Source: Andreprevotia chitinilytica DSM 18519
GTDB taxonomy: Bacteria; Pseudomonadota; Gammaproteobacteria; Burkholderiales; Chitinibacteraceae
Assembly: GCF_000711875.1 (NCBI RefSeq)
Contig: NZ_JONM01000011.1
Coordinates: 85,979 to 149,978 of the forward strand
Length of the DNA stretch: 64,000 nt
Direction of reading: 5' to 3'
Shown here: in pieces, positions 27,135 through 36,060 of the stretch
How positions within the stretch are numbered: position 1 is the first letter of the stretch
Layout of the letters: each line of letters opens with the position of its first letter
Program-made: the position numbers and the translations under genes
The notes under the pieces: generated by a model
Told to the model about the DNA's origin: nothing
The model's input: the letters and a program-made list of their open reading frames with translations, nothing else
The model's database searches: none

Positions 27135-27599
27135 TCAGCCCTTGCAAAAGCCGAAGTCATTGAGTCGTGCGGGCAGGCCGTCAGGGCACCGGAAAAACGA
27201 CGGTAGGCGATCTGTGCGAGAGTAAGCCTGCCCTCGCTCCGTGCTGCTTCGAACGACAGGCCTGAGATGGGGCTTGGCTTCTAAAAGCGTTTCGGGAATG
27301 TATCGTTGCATCATCCCCATTGCTTGGCGCTGAAGGGTGTCTTTTCGTACCCTGCGCTTCGCTGCTGCATATTCGTGATACATGTTTACCAAGTTAACAA
27401 TATCTACATGCGTCTTTCCATTCGCGGCGGGGATGGTCAGGCGATTCTGCTGCGCATCGTATTGCCAAGCACGGGTGTCTCCCAGTGCCCGTAGCTTATT
27501 GATAAACAGATCGGCATATCGGCCTGGAGAGGGCGTTAGGAAACGAGCGATGAGGGAGATTGGTAAAGGTATAAGGTTATCCGAACGGATGTTCGGCAA
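27135..27599 (-). pseudogene. C-terminally truncated DUF1444-like protein
   Basis: 154 residues. The part GRYADLFINKLRALGDTRAWQY...RPVVRSSTERG resembles the N-terminal half of DUF1444 proteins, usually about 270 residues. After RSSTERG the sequence turns into low-quality residues and stops, so the gene appears cut. The only upstream start is a TTG at 27599 without a clear ribosome-binding site. Function unknown. Confidence 0.4.
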
Positions 27600-28114
27600 T
27601 TATTAGTTGGGAATAGCCTTTGGGATATGTGAAGCGGATGCCAAATTCCGACCAATGTCCCCTAGAAGTCACTTGGCATGCAAGGCTCCGTGCGAAGCGG
27701 ACGGGCCCCTAGCACCAAGTTTTTTACTACCAAAAACCCAAGGCAACACACGGGCGATGTTCCGTCGGCCGTCTCTCTGACGCGCCATTCCATTGCTAGA
27801 TTGGGCATGACCTTGGCAGTGACTGGCGCACCTGCAGCCTCCCTCCCTCCGCTGCGGATTTGCAAACTAAAGTGCTTGCTTTTTTATCCCGCACATCGGT
27901 CTTGCTTATGACCAAACCTGCCACATCGTTCAAAACAGAAGAAATATCTTTTAAATCATACCCATAGCTTTCATCAGCCATCGCTACTGAACGGTACATG
28001 CCTCCATCCTGACGAGAACCCGTTCGTCTGCTGACCAATGGCAATCGCAAATCCGCCCGCTTCTCTGGTAAAAACGCCACCAAATAAATCACCCTATTTA
28101 CAATAAATACAATT
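27600..28114. other. Gene-free stretch upstream of the minor-pilin operon
   Basis: About 515 bases. Short frames exist but none has a ribosome-binding site or recognisable homology. The last 60 bases are AT-rich, with a TACAAT about 10 bases before the first pilin start that could be a -10 element of a nearly leaderless transcript. Confidence 0.4.
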
Positions 28115-28549
28115 ATGAGTAGGCACTTTAGAAGAGAGTCTGGTTTTACGGTCATTGAGCTGCTTGTTGTCATTGCCATTTTGAGTATCTTGATGGCAAT
28201 CGCTATCCCAGCCTACCAAAGCTATCTGCGCAAGGGAAAAGCCAAATCCGCCGCCGGTGACCTAACGGCATTAAGCCTGTTTCTGGAGAATAGTTTCCAG
28301 AAGACGCTGGCTTACCCGACGATCGCTCAAACCACCGACACGACGACGACCAATTCGTCGCTCACCACTGCAGGCATCAACGGGTGGGCCGCGTCGCAAT
28401 CCTCGGCATTCGCTTACAAGGTTGTCTCCACCGCGAGCACCTACACCCTGACTGCTGACGGCACCGGCAGCATGACCGGCTGCACACTCACGCTGAATAA
28501 CACCAATTCGCGATCTGCGACTTCTACCTGCGGGTTTACCACATGGTAA
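28115..28549 (+). CDS. Type IV pilin PilE-like minor pilin
   Basis: 144 residues. The prepilin peptidase site ESG^FTVIELLVVIAILSI has the conserved Glu at mature position 5, followed by the hydrophobic helix and a variable domain with a C-terminal cysteine pair (near SMTGC and TSTCGF) typical of PilE. It is the first gene of a five-gene pilin operon, and its stop overlaps the next start. No assembly ATPase or secretin is in the window, so the machinery must be elsewhere. Confidence 0.88.
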   Translation: MSRHFRRESGFTVIELLVVIAILSILMAIAIPAYQSYLRKGKAKSAAGDLTALSLFLENSFQKTLAYPTIAQTTDTTTTNSSLTTAGINGWAASQSSAFAYKVVSTASTYTLTADGTGSMTGCTLTLNNTNSRSATSTCGFTTW

Positions 28550-28986
28550 CGAGCCAAAGAGGCTTCACCCTGGTTGAAGTCATGATCGTCGTCGCCCTCA
28601 TGGGGATTCTGCTGGCCATCGCCATCCCGTCGGTCAACGATTACATGGCAACGGCCACGCTACAGAAGACTTCAAGCCAACTGGTCCAAGCGTATCGGCA
28701 AGCACAAGCAGTCGCCCTGCGGAATCCGACCGGCAACAGCACAACCGCGGCGGGGCTCAAGCTCAGCCAAGGCATGTTGCTCATTTGTGCGGGCGACCCC
28801 ACTGCAAGCACGTGCTCGGCAACAGGCACCACCTTCGTTATGCAAAGCACCATTTCCGCCAGCGTCGCGCTCAACGGCACCAGCAACAGCTGGAGCTTGG
28901 CATTCAGCAGCACAGGCATCCCGGCTGCAGGCACTTCTTATTCCATCAGTAACGGAGGCCGCAGTGTCAGTGGCACCTTGCAATAA
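28543..28986 (+). CDS. fimT: GspH/FimT-family pseudopilin
   Basis: 147 residues. The cleavage site QRG^FTLVEVMIVVALMGIL has Glu5, and the body follows the FimT/GspH pattern (QLVQAYRQAQAVALRNP). It overlaps pilE by a few bases (ATGGTAA). FimT-type minor pilins help initiate type IV pili and in some species bind DNA during natural transformation. Confidence 0.85.
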   Translation: MVTSQRGFTLVEVMIVVALMGILLAIAIPSVNDYMATATLQKTSSQLVQAYRQAQAVALRNPTGNSTTAAGLKLSQGMLLICAGDPTASTCSATGTTFVMQSTISASVALNGTSNSWSLAFSSTGIPAAGTSYSISNGGRSVSGTLQ

Positions 28987-29413
28987 TCGCGCCGTCGTGC
29001 CGCACCGCCAGCGCGGCGACATGCTCATTGAAGCCCTGGTCGGCATGCTACTGATGGCAGTCCTTGGGCTAGGGCTGACCTATGCCGCATCGCGCACCAT
29101 GACAAGCCAACGCTATATGAACACCCAGAACCTGGCCGTGGAGCAACTGCGCGAAAAGCTGCAGACCACCGGCTTGTCAGGGCTGTGTGCGGCAGGCACA
29201 ACCGGGGCGAGCATCCAGATCGGCGGTCAGTCCTCCACCCTGCAGGCCACGAATTGCACCAGAGCGGCGGTAACAATCAGTGGAACAGGTGTACCCAGCG
29301 GGGCGATCAGCAGCAGCAATGCACCGTATATCAACGCCACCGTGGGTACTGCTGCGACGGATAGCAACGCGGCGCTGTTCGGTGGCAATGGCCAGGTTTC
29401 GGTAGCGCAATGA
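28964..29413 (+). CDS. pilV: PilV-family minor pilin
   Basis: About 149 residues from a GTG at 28964 with GGAGG five bases upstream, inside the 3' end of fimT. The leader ends RQRG, and cleavage there would give DMLIEALVGMLLMAVLG, placing Glu at mature position 5. Aspartate at +1 is unusual. The start matters because the nearest ATG (within DMLIEAL) would delete the leader. The last bases overlap the next start as ATGA. Confidence 0.78.
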   Translation: MSVAPCNNRAVVPHRQRGDMLIEALVGMLLMAVLGLGLTYAASRTMTSQRYMNTQNLAVEQLREKLQTTGLSGLCAAGTTGASIQIGGQSSTLQATNCTRAAVTISGTGVPSGAISSSNAPYINATVGTAATDSNAALFGGNGQVSVAQ

Positions 29414-30081
29414 TGAGGCGTGCCGCACCTAACGCCCAGCAAGGCTTCTCAATCGTCAGCCTGATGGTCGCCGCTGCATTGGCGATGATGATCACCATCG
29501 CCATGCTGTCGCTCTATGTGAGCACCACCAAAATCACCAAGGTATCCAAAGCGGGCGCCACGCAAGATGGCCAGATTGCCAGCGGGTTTCTGGTCGGCCA
29601 GCTCAACTTGCAAGGGGCAGGTTATGGCCTGACCACGGCAGCGCTCAATACAGATCTCGTTCTGGTTCAGGGCGCCACCCTGGATAGCGCAACTAAGAAA
29701 TTGAGCGGCACAGCAGCCAACATCATCACCACGGCCGTCACCGGCAATGCGGTGATTTGGGGCAGCAACACCAGCGGCAGCTATCAATGCGCCGGGCTCT
29801 TCACCCCCAGCACCGGTGGGTTATTGCTACTCACCCCTGCCAGTTGCACCAACGCCAGCAGCGCCTGGAACACCGTGACATGGACCACGACATCGGTCAT
29901 TGGAAGTGTCGCGGTCACCATGACTGCAACCAAGACCGCCGCCGCAGGTTGCCAGCCATTTGGCATTGTCGATCCAAACGGTGTCAAAGGTGGGGCCATT
30001 GTCGCGCTAAGCGCCAGCAACAGCAGCGCCAGCAGTTCGACGACCTCGTCAACTTGCCTCGCCAACTTCGCCGCTTCGTGA
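29410..30081 (+). CDS. pilW: PilW-family minor pilin lacking Glu5
   Basis: 223 residues. The leader and site QQG^FSIVSLMVAAALAMM match PilW, but mature position 5 is Ser instead of the usual Glu, as in some tip-located minor pilins that do not need Glu5 to pair in the membrane. It overlaps pilV as ATGA. The C-terminus is Ser/Thr/Ala-rich. Coupled within the minor-pilin operon. Confidence 0.8.
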   Translation: MMRRAAPNAQQGFSIVSLMVAAALAMMITIAMLSLYVSTTKITKVSKAGATQDGQIASGFLVGQLNLQGAGYGLTTAALNTDLVLVQGATLDSATKKLSGTAANIITTAVTGNAVIWGSNTSGSYQCAGLFTPSTGGLLLLTPASCTNASSAWNTVTWTTTSVIGSVAVTMTATKTAAAGCQPFGIVDPNGVKGGAIVALSASNSSASSSTTSSTCLANFAAS

Positions 30082-30092
30082 GGAAGCCCGTC

Positions 30093-32498
30093 ATGTCTTG
30101 CATTCCCCAACAGATGTTCAGCCGACCTGCTGCGCGCAAACAAGCCGGCTTGGCAACGATCCTCATCCTGGTCCTGGTCGGGCTGCTGCTTTCAACAGTC
30201 GTACTGGGGTCGATGAACTACATCCGCGCTGCCCAAGCGCAGCAGATGTCGGTGCATTCAGTCACGCAGGCACAAATGAAGGGGTGGACCGGTGTAGAGA
30301 TCGTCCGGCAATACCTAGCGGGGCTTTCGTCGACCGACCTTGCCACCCTGGCAAACGGAGCATCGACCACCGCCCCGAAAAGCCTCACTTTCACTGGCAT
30401 CACGGGCTTGCTGGCCCAAGTGGTCGGCTCGGACAATGCTGCGGCGCCAACCCAGATCACCGTCGACATCACCGGCAATACCTCGATCAACACGCCCGCA
30501 GAGTCGAAATCGACGATACGCGTGGTTTATCAGATCAGCCCTGGTTCCTCCACAACCCAGCAAAACTGGCGCACACCGAAGTCGGCCATCGTGATGAATG
30601 GCAACGTGAACTACACCGGCGGCGGCTTTCAGATTCTGAGCGGCAACGTCAATCTGGATGATCCAAACAATCCTCAGGACATGAGCGACTTCGCCATCGG
30701 CGGCAACCTGTCGGTGTCCAGCGGTACGCAGATCGTCGCCTCCGGTTGTACCAAGGGCACCATCACCCTGAGCGGCGGCGGGATCGCGGCCAATTCGCGC
30801 CTATATTCCGAGCAGGACTTCATCATTTCCCAGATGAGCGCACCAAGCAACGTCACGCTGTGGGGACGCTCGATCAATCTGCAACAGGATGGCGGCTCTT
30901 ACACCGCACTGCTGGCTGGTGCGCTCGCGGTCAATGTCTTTGACAACAGCACCGGCACGCAAGTGGCCACAGCAAACGTCGGCGGCACGCGACTTAGCCA
31001 GACCAGCACCATTGTGCTGCCATCGATTGCAACGACAGATAGCTCGACCGGCGTGACGACCAATCCAGCATCCGTTGTGGTCACAATGACCGATGGCACC
31101 AACTATCTGCTCGACATGACCAAGATCACGGTCGACAGCGCCACTGGCGTGGTGACAGTGGCCAGCGGCGCGACGGACAAGCTCAATAGCAATACCAACA
31201 GCAGCAGCTCGGATATGGCGCTGCCAAACAGCCTGCTGATGCGCTACACCGGTGTTTATGGCGGCAGCCTCAGCACGCTGAGCCTCACCTCCGCAAAAAC
31301 CTGGGGTGGCAGTGTCACCATCAATAACGCAGGCGTCGGCACGCACACCAATCTCTGGGCATTCGGCGACGTCAGCATGTACCCCACCAGCGTTACCACG
31401 CTGCGTGGCAACGGCAACCTGACCGGCAATGGCGGCAACTCAGCCACCATCAGCGACGGCCGGATTCGCGGCAGCTATTCGGGCTCGCCCGCCAAACCAA
31501 GCGGACTAACCGTCGCTGCTACGGACGTGAACGTCGGCCTTTATGGCGTCCCTTATTGCGAAACCCGCGTGCAGCCAATTGCGGTGAAATCAATGCAAGG
31601 CGCGGCGAATTACGTGTTCTATTTCTACGGCAGCAGCAATGCCCCAGCCAACGCCGGCACCGTGACTGGCGCGAGCACGGACGATCCGATGCTCTACATC
31701 CAGAACGTGCAGCTCAAGAATTCAAGCGGCGTACTGGTCAATGTGGCGCCCGGCCCATACTCGCTCAAAACCGAACCAACGCTGAAAGACACCAACGGCA
31801 ACTCGCTCGGCGGCCTGAAAACCTACATGGCATGCTCGTGGGGCAATAAATACTGCGGCTACGATGCAACCAAAGCCAACGGCTGGACGCTGTCAGGCAC
31901 CACGCAATTCCCAACCGGCGTGGTGTGGATGGAAGGTGCTGTGGATCTGAACGGCGGACCTACAGCCGGTTATCTGGGCACAGGCTTCGTCGGCACCGGC
32001 AACGTTACGCTGGAGTCAAACACCAGCAGCATCACCGCTCCCAACTTCACCACGGCAGCCAATACCTGCGGTGGAACCTTGGTGCCGAGCAATCTATGCA
32101 GCAAGCAAAGTGATGGCAGCTGGGCATTCACCACCTGGTGCACCACCACGGTCAGCAGCGGCCAGAGCTGCCCGAGCGCCAATACCATTACCGGCCAGGC
32201 GATCGGCAACATGGCCATCGTGACGGAAGGCTCGCTGAGCGCCGCAGGCTGGGCCGTTAACGGCAACGTCGTGCTCGGCCAATCGATCAGCACCTCCGGC
32301 TCATCGGTCGTTATCACCGGCTCGCTGACGGTCGGTGCCAACAAGAAGAGCGACACCACGATCAGCCAAGGCGGGATCAAAGTCGTCCTGAGCGGGGTTA
32401 CCTCCAGCCAAGGCTATATACAGGACGGCAGCACCACAACAGTCCCCTCCACCAGCACGACAGGCACGGCCAAGATGTTGTGGTCGCGTTACCTCTAG
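30093..32498 (+). CDS. Very long PilX-like minor pilin or pilus-tip protein
   Basis: 801 residues from the ATG at 30093, with AGGA upstream. Residues ~15-60 are a PilX-type leader and helix (KQAGLATILILVLVGLLLST) followed by the helical region TQAQMKGWTGVEIVRQYL. Typical PilX proteins are about 150-200 residues, whereas this one carries a further ~600 residues of Ser/Thr/Gly/Asn-rich beta-repeat sequence like an adhesin. There is no Glu5. It ends the operon where pilY1 often sits, so it may combine PilX and tip-adhesin roles; that is inference. Confidence 0.72.
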   Translation: MSCIPQQMFSRPAARKQAGLATILILVLVGLLLSTVVLGSMNYIRAAQAQQMSVHSVTQAQMKGWTGVEIVRQYLAGLSSTDLATLANGASTTAPKSLTFTGITGLLAQVVGSDNAAAPTQITVDITGNTSINTPAESKSTIRVVYQISPGSSTTQQNWRTPKSAIVMNGNVNYTGGGFQILSGNVNLDDPNNPQDMSDFAIGGNLSVSSGTQIVASGCTKGTITLSGGGIAANSRLYSEQDFIISQMSAPSNVTLWGRSINLQQDGGSYTALLAGALAVNVFDNSTGTQVATANVGGTRLSQTSTIVLPSIATTDSSTGVTTNPASVVVTMTDGTNYLLDMTKITVDSATGVVTVASGATDKLNSNTNSSSSDMALPNSLLMRYTGVYGGSLSTLSLTSAKTWGGSVTINNAGVGTHTNLWAFGDVSMYPTSVTTLRGNGNLTGNGGNSATISDGRIRGSYSGSPAKPSGLTVAATDVNVGLYGVPYCETRVQPIAVKSMQGAANYVFYFYGSSNAPANAGTVTGASTDDPMLYIQNVQLKNSSGVLVNVAPGPYSLKTEPTLKDTNGNSLGGLKTYMACSWGNKYCGYDATKANGWTLSGTTQFPTGVVWMEGAVDLNGGPTAGYLGTGFVGTGNVTLESNTSSITAPNFTTAANTCGGTLVPSNLCSKQSDGSWAFTTWCTTTVSSGQSCPSANTITGQAIGNMAIVTEGSLSAAGWAVNGNVVLGQSISTSGSSVVITGSLTVGANKKSDTTISQGGIKVVLSGVTSSQGYIQDGSTTTVPSTSTTGTAKMLWSRYL

Positions 32499-32519
32499 CA
32501 GAAAGCCATTCGAGGAAAG

Positions 32520-32576
32520 ACGGGGCAAATGCCCAGGGCACGTTGAACTGATAGTGCTCGGGTTGGAGCGAGAGCG
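32520..32576 (-). pseudogene. Internally deleted remnant of the dispersed small gene family
   Basis: A CGGGGCAAATGCCC hairpin half (as after the family gene at 41.9 kb) is joined directly to 41 bases (32535-32575) identical to 42150-42190, which encode SLQPEHYQFNVP of the family N-terminus on the minus strand. The body of the gene between them is missing. It lies just after the pilin operon. Confidence 0.5.
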
Positions 32577-32660
32577 AGGTGGTGGGCAGTGGATCAGCGA
32601 ATGGCCAAGGACGGCAAGCGCAAAGCAAGTATCCCAGGTGCCCGGTCTTTTTCTGCAGCA

Positions 32661-32691
32661 AAGGGCTGCAATCAATCAGCTTGCAGCCCTT
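32661..32691. terminator. Stem-loop at the 3' side of the perforin-like gene
   Basis: Perfect 10-bp arms AAGGGCTGCA/TGCAGCCCTT with an 11-base loop, about 35 bases after the stop of the leftward gene ending at 32725. No strong T-run follows, so it is a probable rather than certain terminator. Confidence 0.5.
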
Positions 32692-32724
32692 ATGCACATC
32701 AAACGATGAGAGGCCTCTTTTGCG

Positions 32725-34377
32725 TCAGGCCAACGGTGTCCAGGTTGCCGGTTTTAGAGAGAAGCAGATCAGCACCAGATTGGTCATATAGGGGTAATCG
32801 ACACATGCCCCCGCGAACCCGACGGCAAATTGCCCATCAGGGAAAGTATGACTGTTTTCAAAATCTGAATTACCGGAACCGCCGATCTGAATCGATTCAC
32901 CTTGTGCATTCTGGAGCCATAGATAGCGTATGGTCTTGTCATTTGAGCGATTGACGAGCGCACTCAAAAAGGCCGGCGACGTGGAATCGGGAGCCGCATT
33001 GAGTAGCAGGGTCCCCTTGGCCCAATCCCCTGACCAGCCATGTTCATAAGTTGCTCCGGATTGCTGGCTGAAATTGTAATAAGACGTACTGATCAAATTG
33101 ACGTCCTTGTTTCCCAACACCGTGATGCTGGTGATGGAGGTACGATTGAGGATAGCCCGCTGCGGATCCAAATCGGCGTAGTCAATATTGATATCGTTCC
33201 AGCCAAATACGTTATGCAACGGATCGTCTTTAAAACGAAAATTGTAGACATAGGGTTCATAGGCCAGAGTGGGTGTACCATTTTGCAGTGCGGGCAATTG
33301 CAAGACAGGGAATGCCTGCAAGGGGTTTTGATCATAATCCTGCATCTGAGCAATGATGGAGTTGCTATCCTCTGTAGCGACTTTGTAATAGGAATTCAAC
33401 ATCGGGTCGACATATTTGCCGTAATAATCATAGATCAATAGAAGCTGATTCATGACGTCGAGTGCATCCTCAATATCCGACCAGCTCTCAGTCAAGCCAT
33501 CTATAAACTCCGTGCCGACCAGGTAGTTACGATTGGCGGCAATCTTGTCAAACGAACCAGACAGGAAACTCTCGTAACCCGTAGTGGTGTAACTCAGTAT
33601 CGAATCCGGGCTGGCTGCCTCGGCCACGGCTGGGAATGACAAGGCAAAACTCACTATGTTTTCCGCCGATGGCGCGGTTACCCCAACCACACCGCCTATA
33701 TATTGATACAGCTCCCATTGCACTGAGGTGGTCGAAGTGATCTTGTCGATTTCTGCTTGCGCGTTGGCAGTAATCGCACCATTGAAAGAAGAGGCGCTAA
33801 GGCTGGCTTCTATTTGCTGCTGCGACGCGACCGAGTCGCAGTAGAACACATAGGATGCAATATATTCCGCACCAAATGTCACATTCGTCAAAAACGAATC
33901 ACCATACAACTCAAAGAATGCAAGCGCTTGAGCATCATCCATAACCGTTGGGATATCAGGGGATATCGAATATTTCGTCGCAGATTGGATGGTGGAATAA
34001 TTTGAATAAACCACTACAGTCACAGCGTAACTAGTCAGCTTGAGACTTGAAAAATACGACGACTTTGCATTGGCGGAGTTGCCTAAATAAGCAACCGAGG
34101 CAGAGCCACTAAGCCGGATTGAATTTGCCGTATCAGTAGCGTTGGTTGTTACATTGATCGTTGATATTGCCTGACTATCCGTTTTGCTAACGTTACTGGC
34201 AGTAATGCAAGTTGATTTTCCTGCGCCATTGACGCTGTTATACCCTTGGACCAACGCGCTTGGCGGCGTAACCGAAACAGCCAAATTAGCTTTCAGTGAT
34301 GCTCCCAAAATATTTCTCCGAAATATAAATGGTGGTCCACAAATGGCTGGCGTTGACACAGGTTGCGAGGTTGTCAT
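32725..34377 (-). CDS. Putative MACPF/perforin-like pore-forming protein
   Basis: About 550 residues from the ATG at 34377; a TTG at 34461 would add 28 residues. In the first half, FFELYGDSFLTNVTFGAEYIA resembles the MACPF signature Y-G-[TD]-[HS]-[FY]-x6-G, and flanking beta-rich segments and Ser/Ala/Asn-rich helices suit membrane-inserting hairpins. The C-terminal ~150 residues form a beta-rich accessory domain. No signal peptide is seen. The assignment rests on one motif and overall composition. Base composition is more AT-rich than the pilin operon, a hint of transfer. Confidence 0.45.
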   Translation of the reverse strand: MTTSQPVSTPAICGPPFIFRRNILGASLKANLAVSVTPPSALVQGYNSVNGAGKSTCITASNVSKTDSQAISTINVTTNATDTANSIRLSGSASVAYLGNSANAKSSYFSSLKLTSYAVTVVVYSNYSTIQSATKYSISPDIPTVMDDAQALAFFELYGDSFLTNVTFGAEYIASYVFYCDSVASQQQIEASLSASSFNGAITANAQAEIDKITSTTSVQWELYQYIGGVVGVTAPSAENIVSFALSFPAVAEAASPDSILSYTTTGYESFLSGSFDKIAANRNYLVGTEFIDGLTESWSDIEDALDVMNQLLLIYDYYGKYVDPMLNSYYKVATEDSNSIIAQMQDYDQNPLQAFPVLQLPALQNGTPTLAYEPYVYNFRFKDDPLHNVFGWNDINIDYADLDPQRAILNRTSITSITVLGNKDVNLISTSYYNFSQQSGATYEHGWSGDWAKGTLLLNAAPDSTSPAFLSALVNRSNDKTIRYLWLQNAQGESIQIGGSGNSDFENSHTFPDGQFAVGFAGACVDYPYMTNLVLICFSLKPATWTPLA

Positions 34378-34765
34378 TTTCTGCTCGCAGCACGAAATGG
34401 CGAAGAACCACGCGGTAAATGCAACCTGCTTTGTTGTAGAAGCCAATTTATGGCTTGTCAAATATGCTATTTATTTGAGGGCATCATTAAATTTTGCATC
34501 AATAATTATTACCTGCGCATGCATATATTATGCACGCACAGAATCTGAATAAACCGATTTGAGTACCCATCATGTGATTACCGTGACAAGGTAATGCCCT
34601 AAAGGTCCACCGAGCGACACAATCGAGTCAACGCCGGGCACCTCACTGGTATTGGTCCGGAGTGCCGATGTCGCAAATCATTGGAAAAGTCGCGCACTTA
34701 GAAAAAATGCGGAAAAACTGACAGGCGATATTCGGAGCGACGTCCCCCCGAACGTTCCAGCCGTT
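34378..34765. other. Gene-free AT-rich stretch
   Basis: About 390 bases between the perforin-like gene and the MarR gene. Short frames only; no ribosome-binding site or recognisable repeat. Confidence 0.4.
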
Positions 34766-35233
34766 TCAACTATCCGTCAGTTCCTTGAGCACCGCGTAAA
34801 ACGTCTGAAATCGCTGTGCGCCGATCTGCTGCTCCCATTCGCGTTCGATCTGGTGCACCGTGGCACGCTGTATTTCGGCCACTTTCCAGCCCTTCTCGGT
34901 TAGGGAAACCAGGCGCGCAGTCGATCCCCCCATCGCGCCCCGCTGCACATAGCCGAGTTCTTCAAGTTGAAGCAGTAGATAGTTCATCGCCTGCTTGGAC
35001 ATGCCAGCGCGCTGTGCCAAGTCGATGGGGCGTTCGTTCTCGGGAGGGGGAAAACGCAGCACTTTGAAGTGTGCAGTCTGGATGTCGGCAAAGCCTGCCG
35101 AGGCCAATGCCTGGCTTAGGCGCTGTTCCACTTGGGCGAGGCAATAGCGCAGCCGGGCCCCGATGAGCGGATCATCGGGGTTCGGATCGTCGGAAAATCG
35201 CCGGGGCGAAGGGGATTGACGGGGGGTTCGCAT
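34766..35233 (-). CDS. MarR-family transcriptional regulator
   Basis: 155 residues from the ATG at 35233. The winged-helix core is clear: DLAQRAGMSKQAMNYLLLQLEELGYVQRG followed by a wing and RLVSLTEKGWKVAEIQ. It is divergent from a cupin gene, and a 17-bp palindrome overlaps the promoter just upstream of its start. It probably represses itself and the cupin gene; the ligand is unknown. Confidence 0.88.
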   Translation of the reverse strand: MRTPRQSPSPRRFSDDPNPDDPLIGARLRYCLAQVEQRLSQALASAGFADIQTAHFKVLRFPPPENERPIDLAQRAGMSKQAMNYLLLQLEELGYVQRGAMGGSTARLVSLTEKGWKVAEIQRATVHQIEREWEQQIGAQRFQTFYAVLKELTDS

Positions 35234-35235
35234 AT

Positions 35236-35252
35236 GGTAAAGTGACTTTACC
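35236..35252. promoter_or_regulatory. MarR-type operator
   Basis: Perfect inverted repeat GGTAAAGT-g-ACTTTACC, 17 bp, two bases upstream of the MarR start and 22 bases before the cupin start. Confidence 0.7.
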
Positions 35253-35273
35253 ACAACTCGATGGAGCCTCGCG

Positions 35274-35708
35274 ATGAATTCAACCTGTAATGAACTGATC
35301 ACGATTGGCTCACTGTCGATGCGGTTCATGGTCGATGGTCGGAACACTGCGGGCCATATGGCGATGGCGGAAATGGTCGTCCAGCCGCTCGCCAAAGTCC
35401 CACCTCCTCATCGCCACGCCGACGTTGACGAGACAATCCAAGTCCTGGAAGGGTCGCTGACCTACCGGGTCGACGACTGCGTACGCGTCCTGAACGCAGG
35501 CGATTATTGCTTCTCACCGCGCGGCAGCGTTCATCACTTCTCCAATCCGGGCGATGTTCCCGCTCGCGCGCTGGTGGTGTTTTCACCCGCCAACATCGGG
35601 CCTGAATATTTTCTCGAGGTGGCCGCTGTGTTGGGCGCGGGAGGCCCACCGGATATGGACATGATGAAGTCAGTGATGAAGCGCCACGGGATTGAACTGG
35701 CATCTTGA
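35274..35708 (+). CDS. Cupin-domain protein
   Basis: 144 residues with one cupin barrel: motif 1 PPPHRHADVDETIQVLEGSLTYRV and motif 2 AGDYCFSPRGSVHHFSN supply the His/His/Glu/His metal ligands. It could be a small dioxygenase, isomerase or sensor. It is divergently paired with MarR around a shared palindrome, which suggests response to a small phenolic or quinone-type compound (inference from MarR biology). Confidence 0.85.
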   Translation: MNSTCNELITIGSLSMRFMVDGRNTAGHMAMAEMVVQPLAKVPPPHRHADVDETIQVLEGSLTYRVDDCVRVLNAGDYCFSPRGSVHHFSNPGDVPARALVVFSPANIGPEYFLEVAAVLGAGGPPDMDMMKSVMKRHGIELAS

Positions 35709-36016
35709 GTACAACGAAGGCCGATCTCGCGCTACCGGTCGGCATCATGTATGGCCTCGGCAAGGCAGTCTGGGTGAACAGCCGAATGACGGCTTTCGGG
35801 CAAGGAGATTGCTGACGCGACGGTCCGCTTGAAGTCGGAAGCCCTCCTTCAGTTGCAATAAAACCGGACGTTTGCAAGCGCTGAATGCCTAGTGTCCGGC
35901 TTGTGCCGGCAAGTAGCCCTTCCTCATACGACTTTGAACGGCGGCTTTGGCCGAAAAGCGGGCGGAGATGGAGTCAGTACCGAAGGCCTGCTTTAGGTCG
36001 CAAGCAGTCACATAGA
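35709..36016. other. Gene-free stretch after the cupin gene
   Basis: About 310 bases with only short frames. Nothing recognisable until the terminator at 36017. Confidence 0.4.
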
Positions 36017-36060
36017 TCACCAGCAAAAAGCCCCGAACAACCGGGGCTTTTTGCTGGTGA
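36017..36060. terminator. Strong bidirectional hairpin terminator
   Basis: Perfect 18-bp inverted repeat (36017-36034 and 36043-36060) with core AAAAAGCCCC/GGGGCTTTTT and an 8-base loop. It terminates in both directions and also encodes the last residues of the leftward frame. Confidence 0.85.

Noticed and set aside
27796..28179. 127-codon minus-strand frame upstream of the pilins
   Set aside because: No ribosome-binding site or recognisable sequence, and it overlaps the pilE promoter and start.
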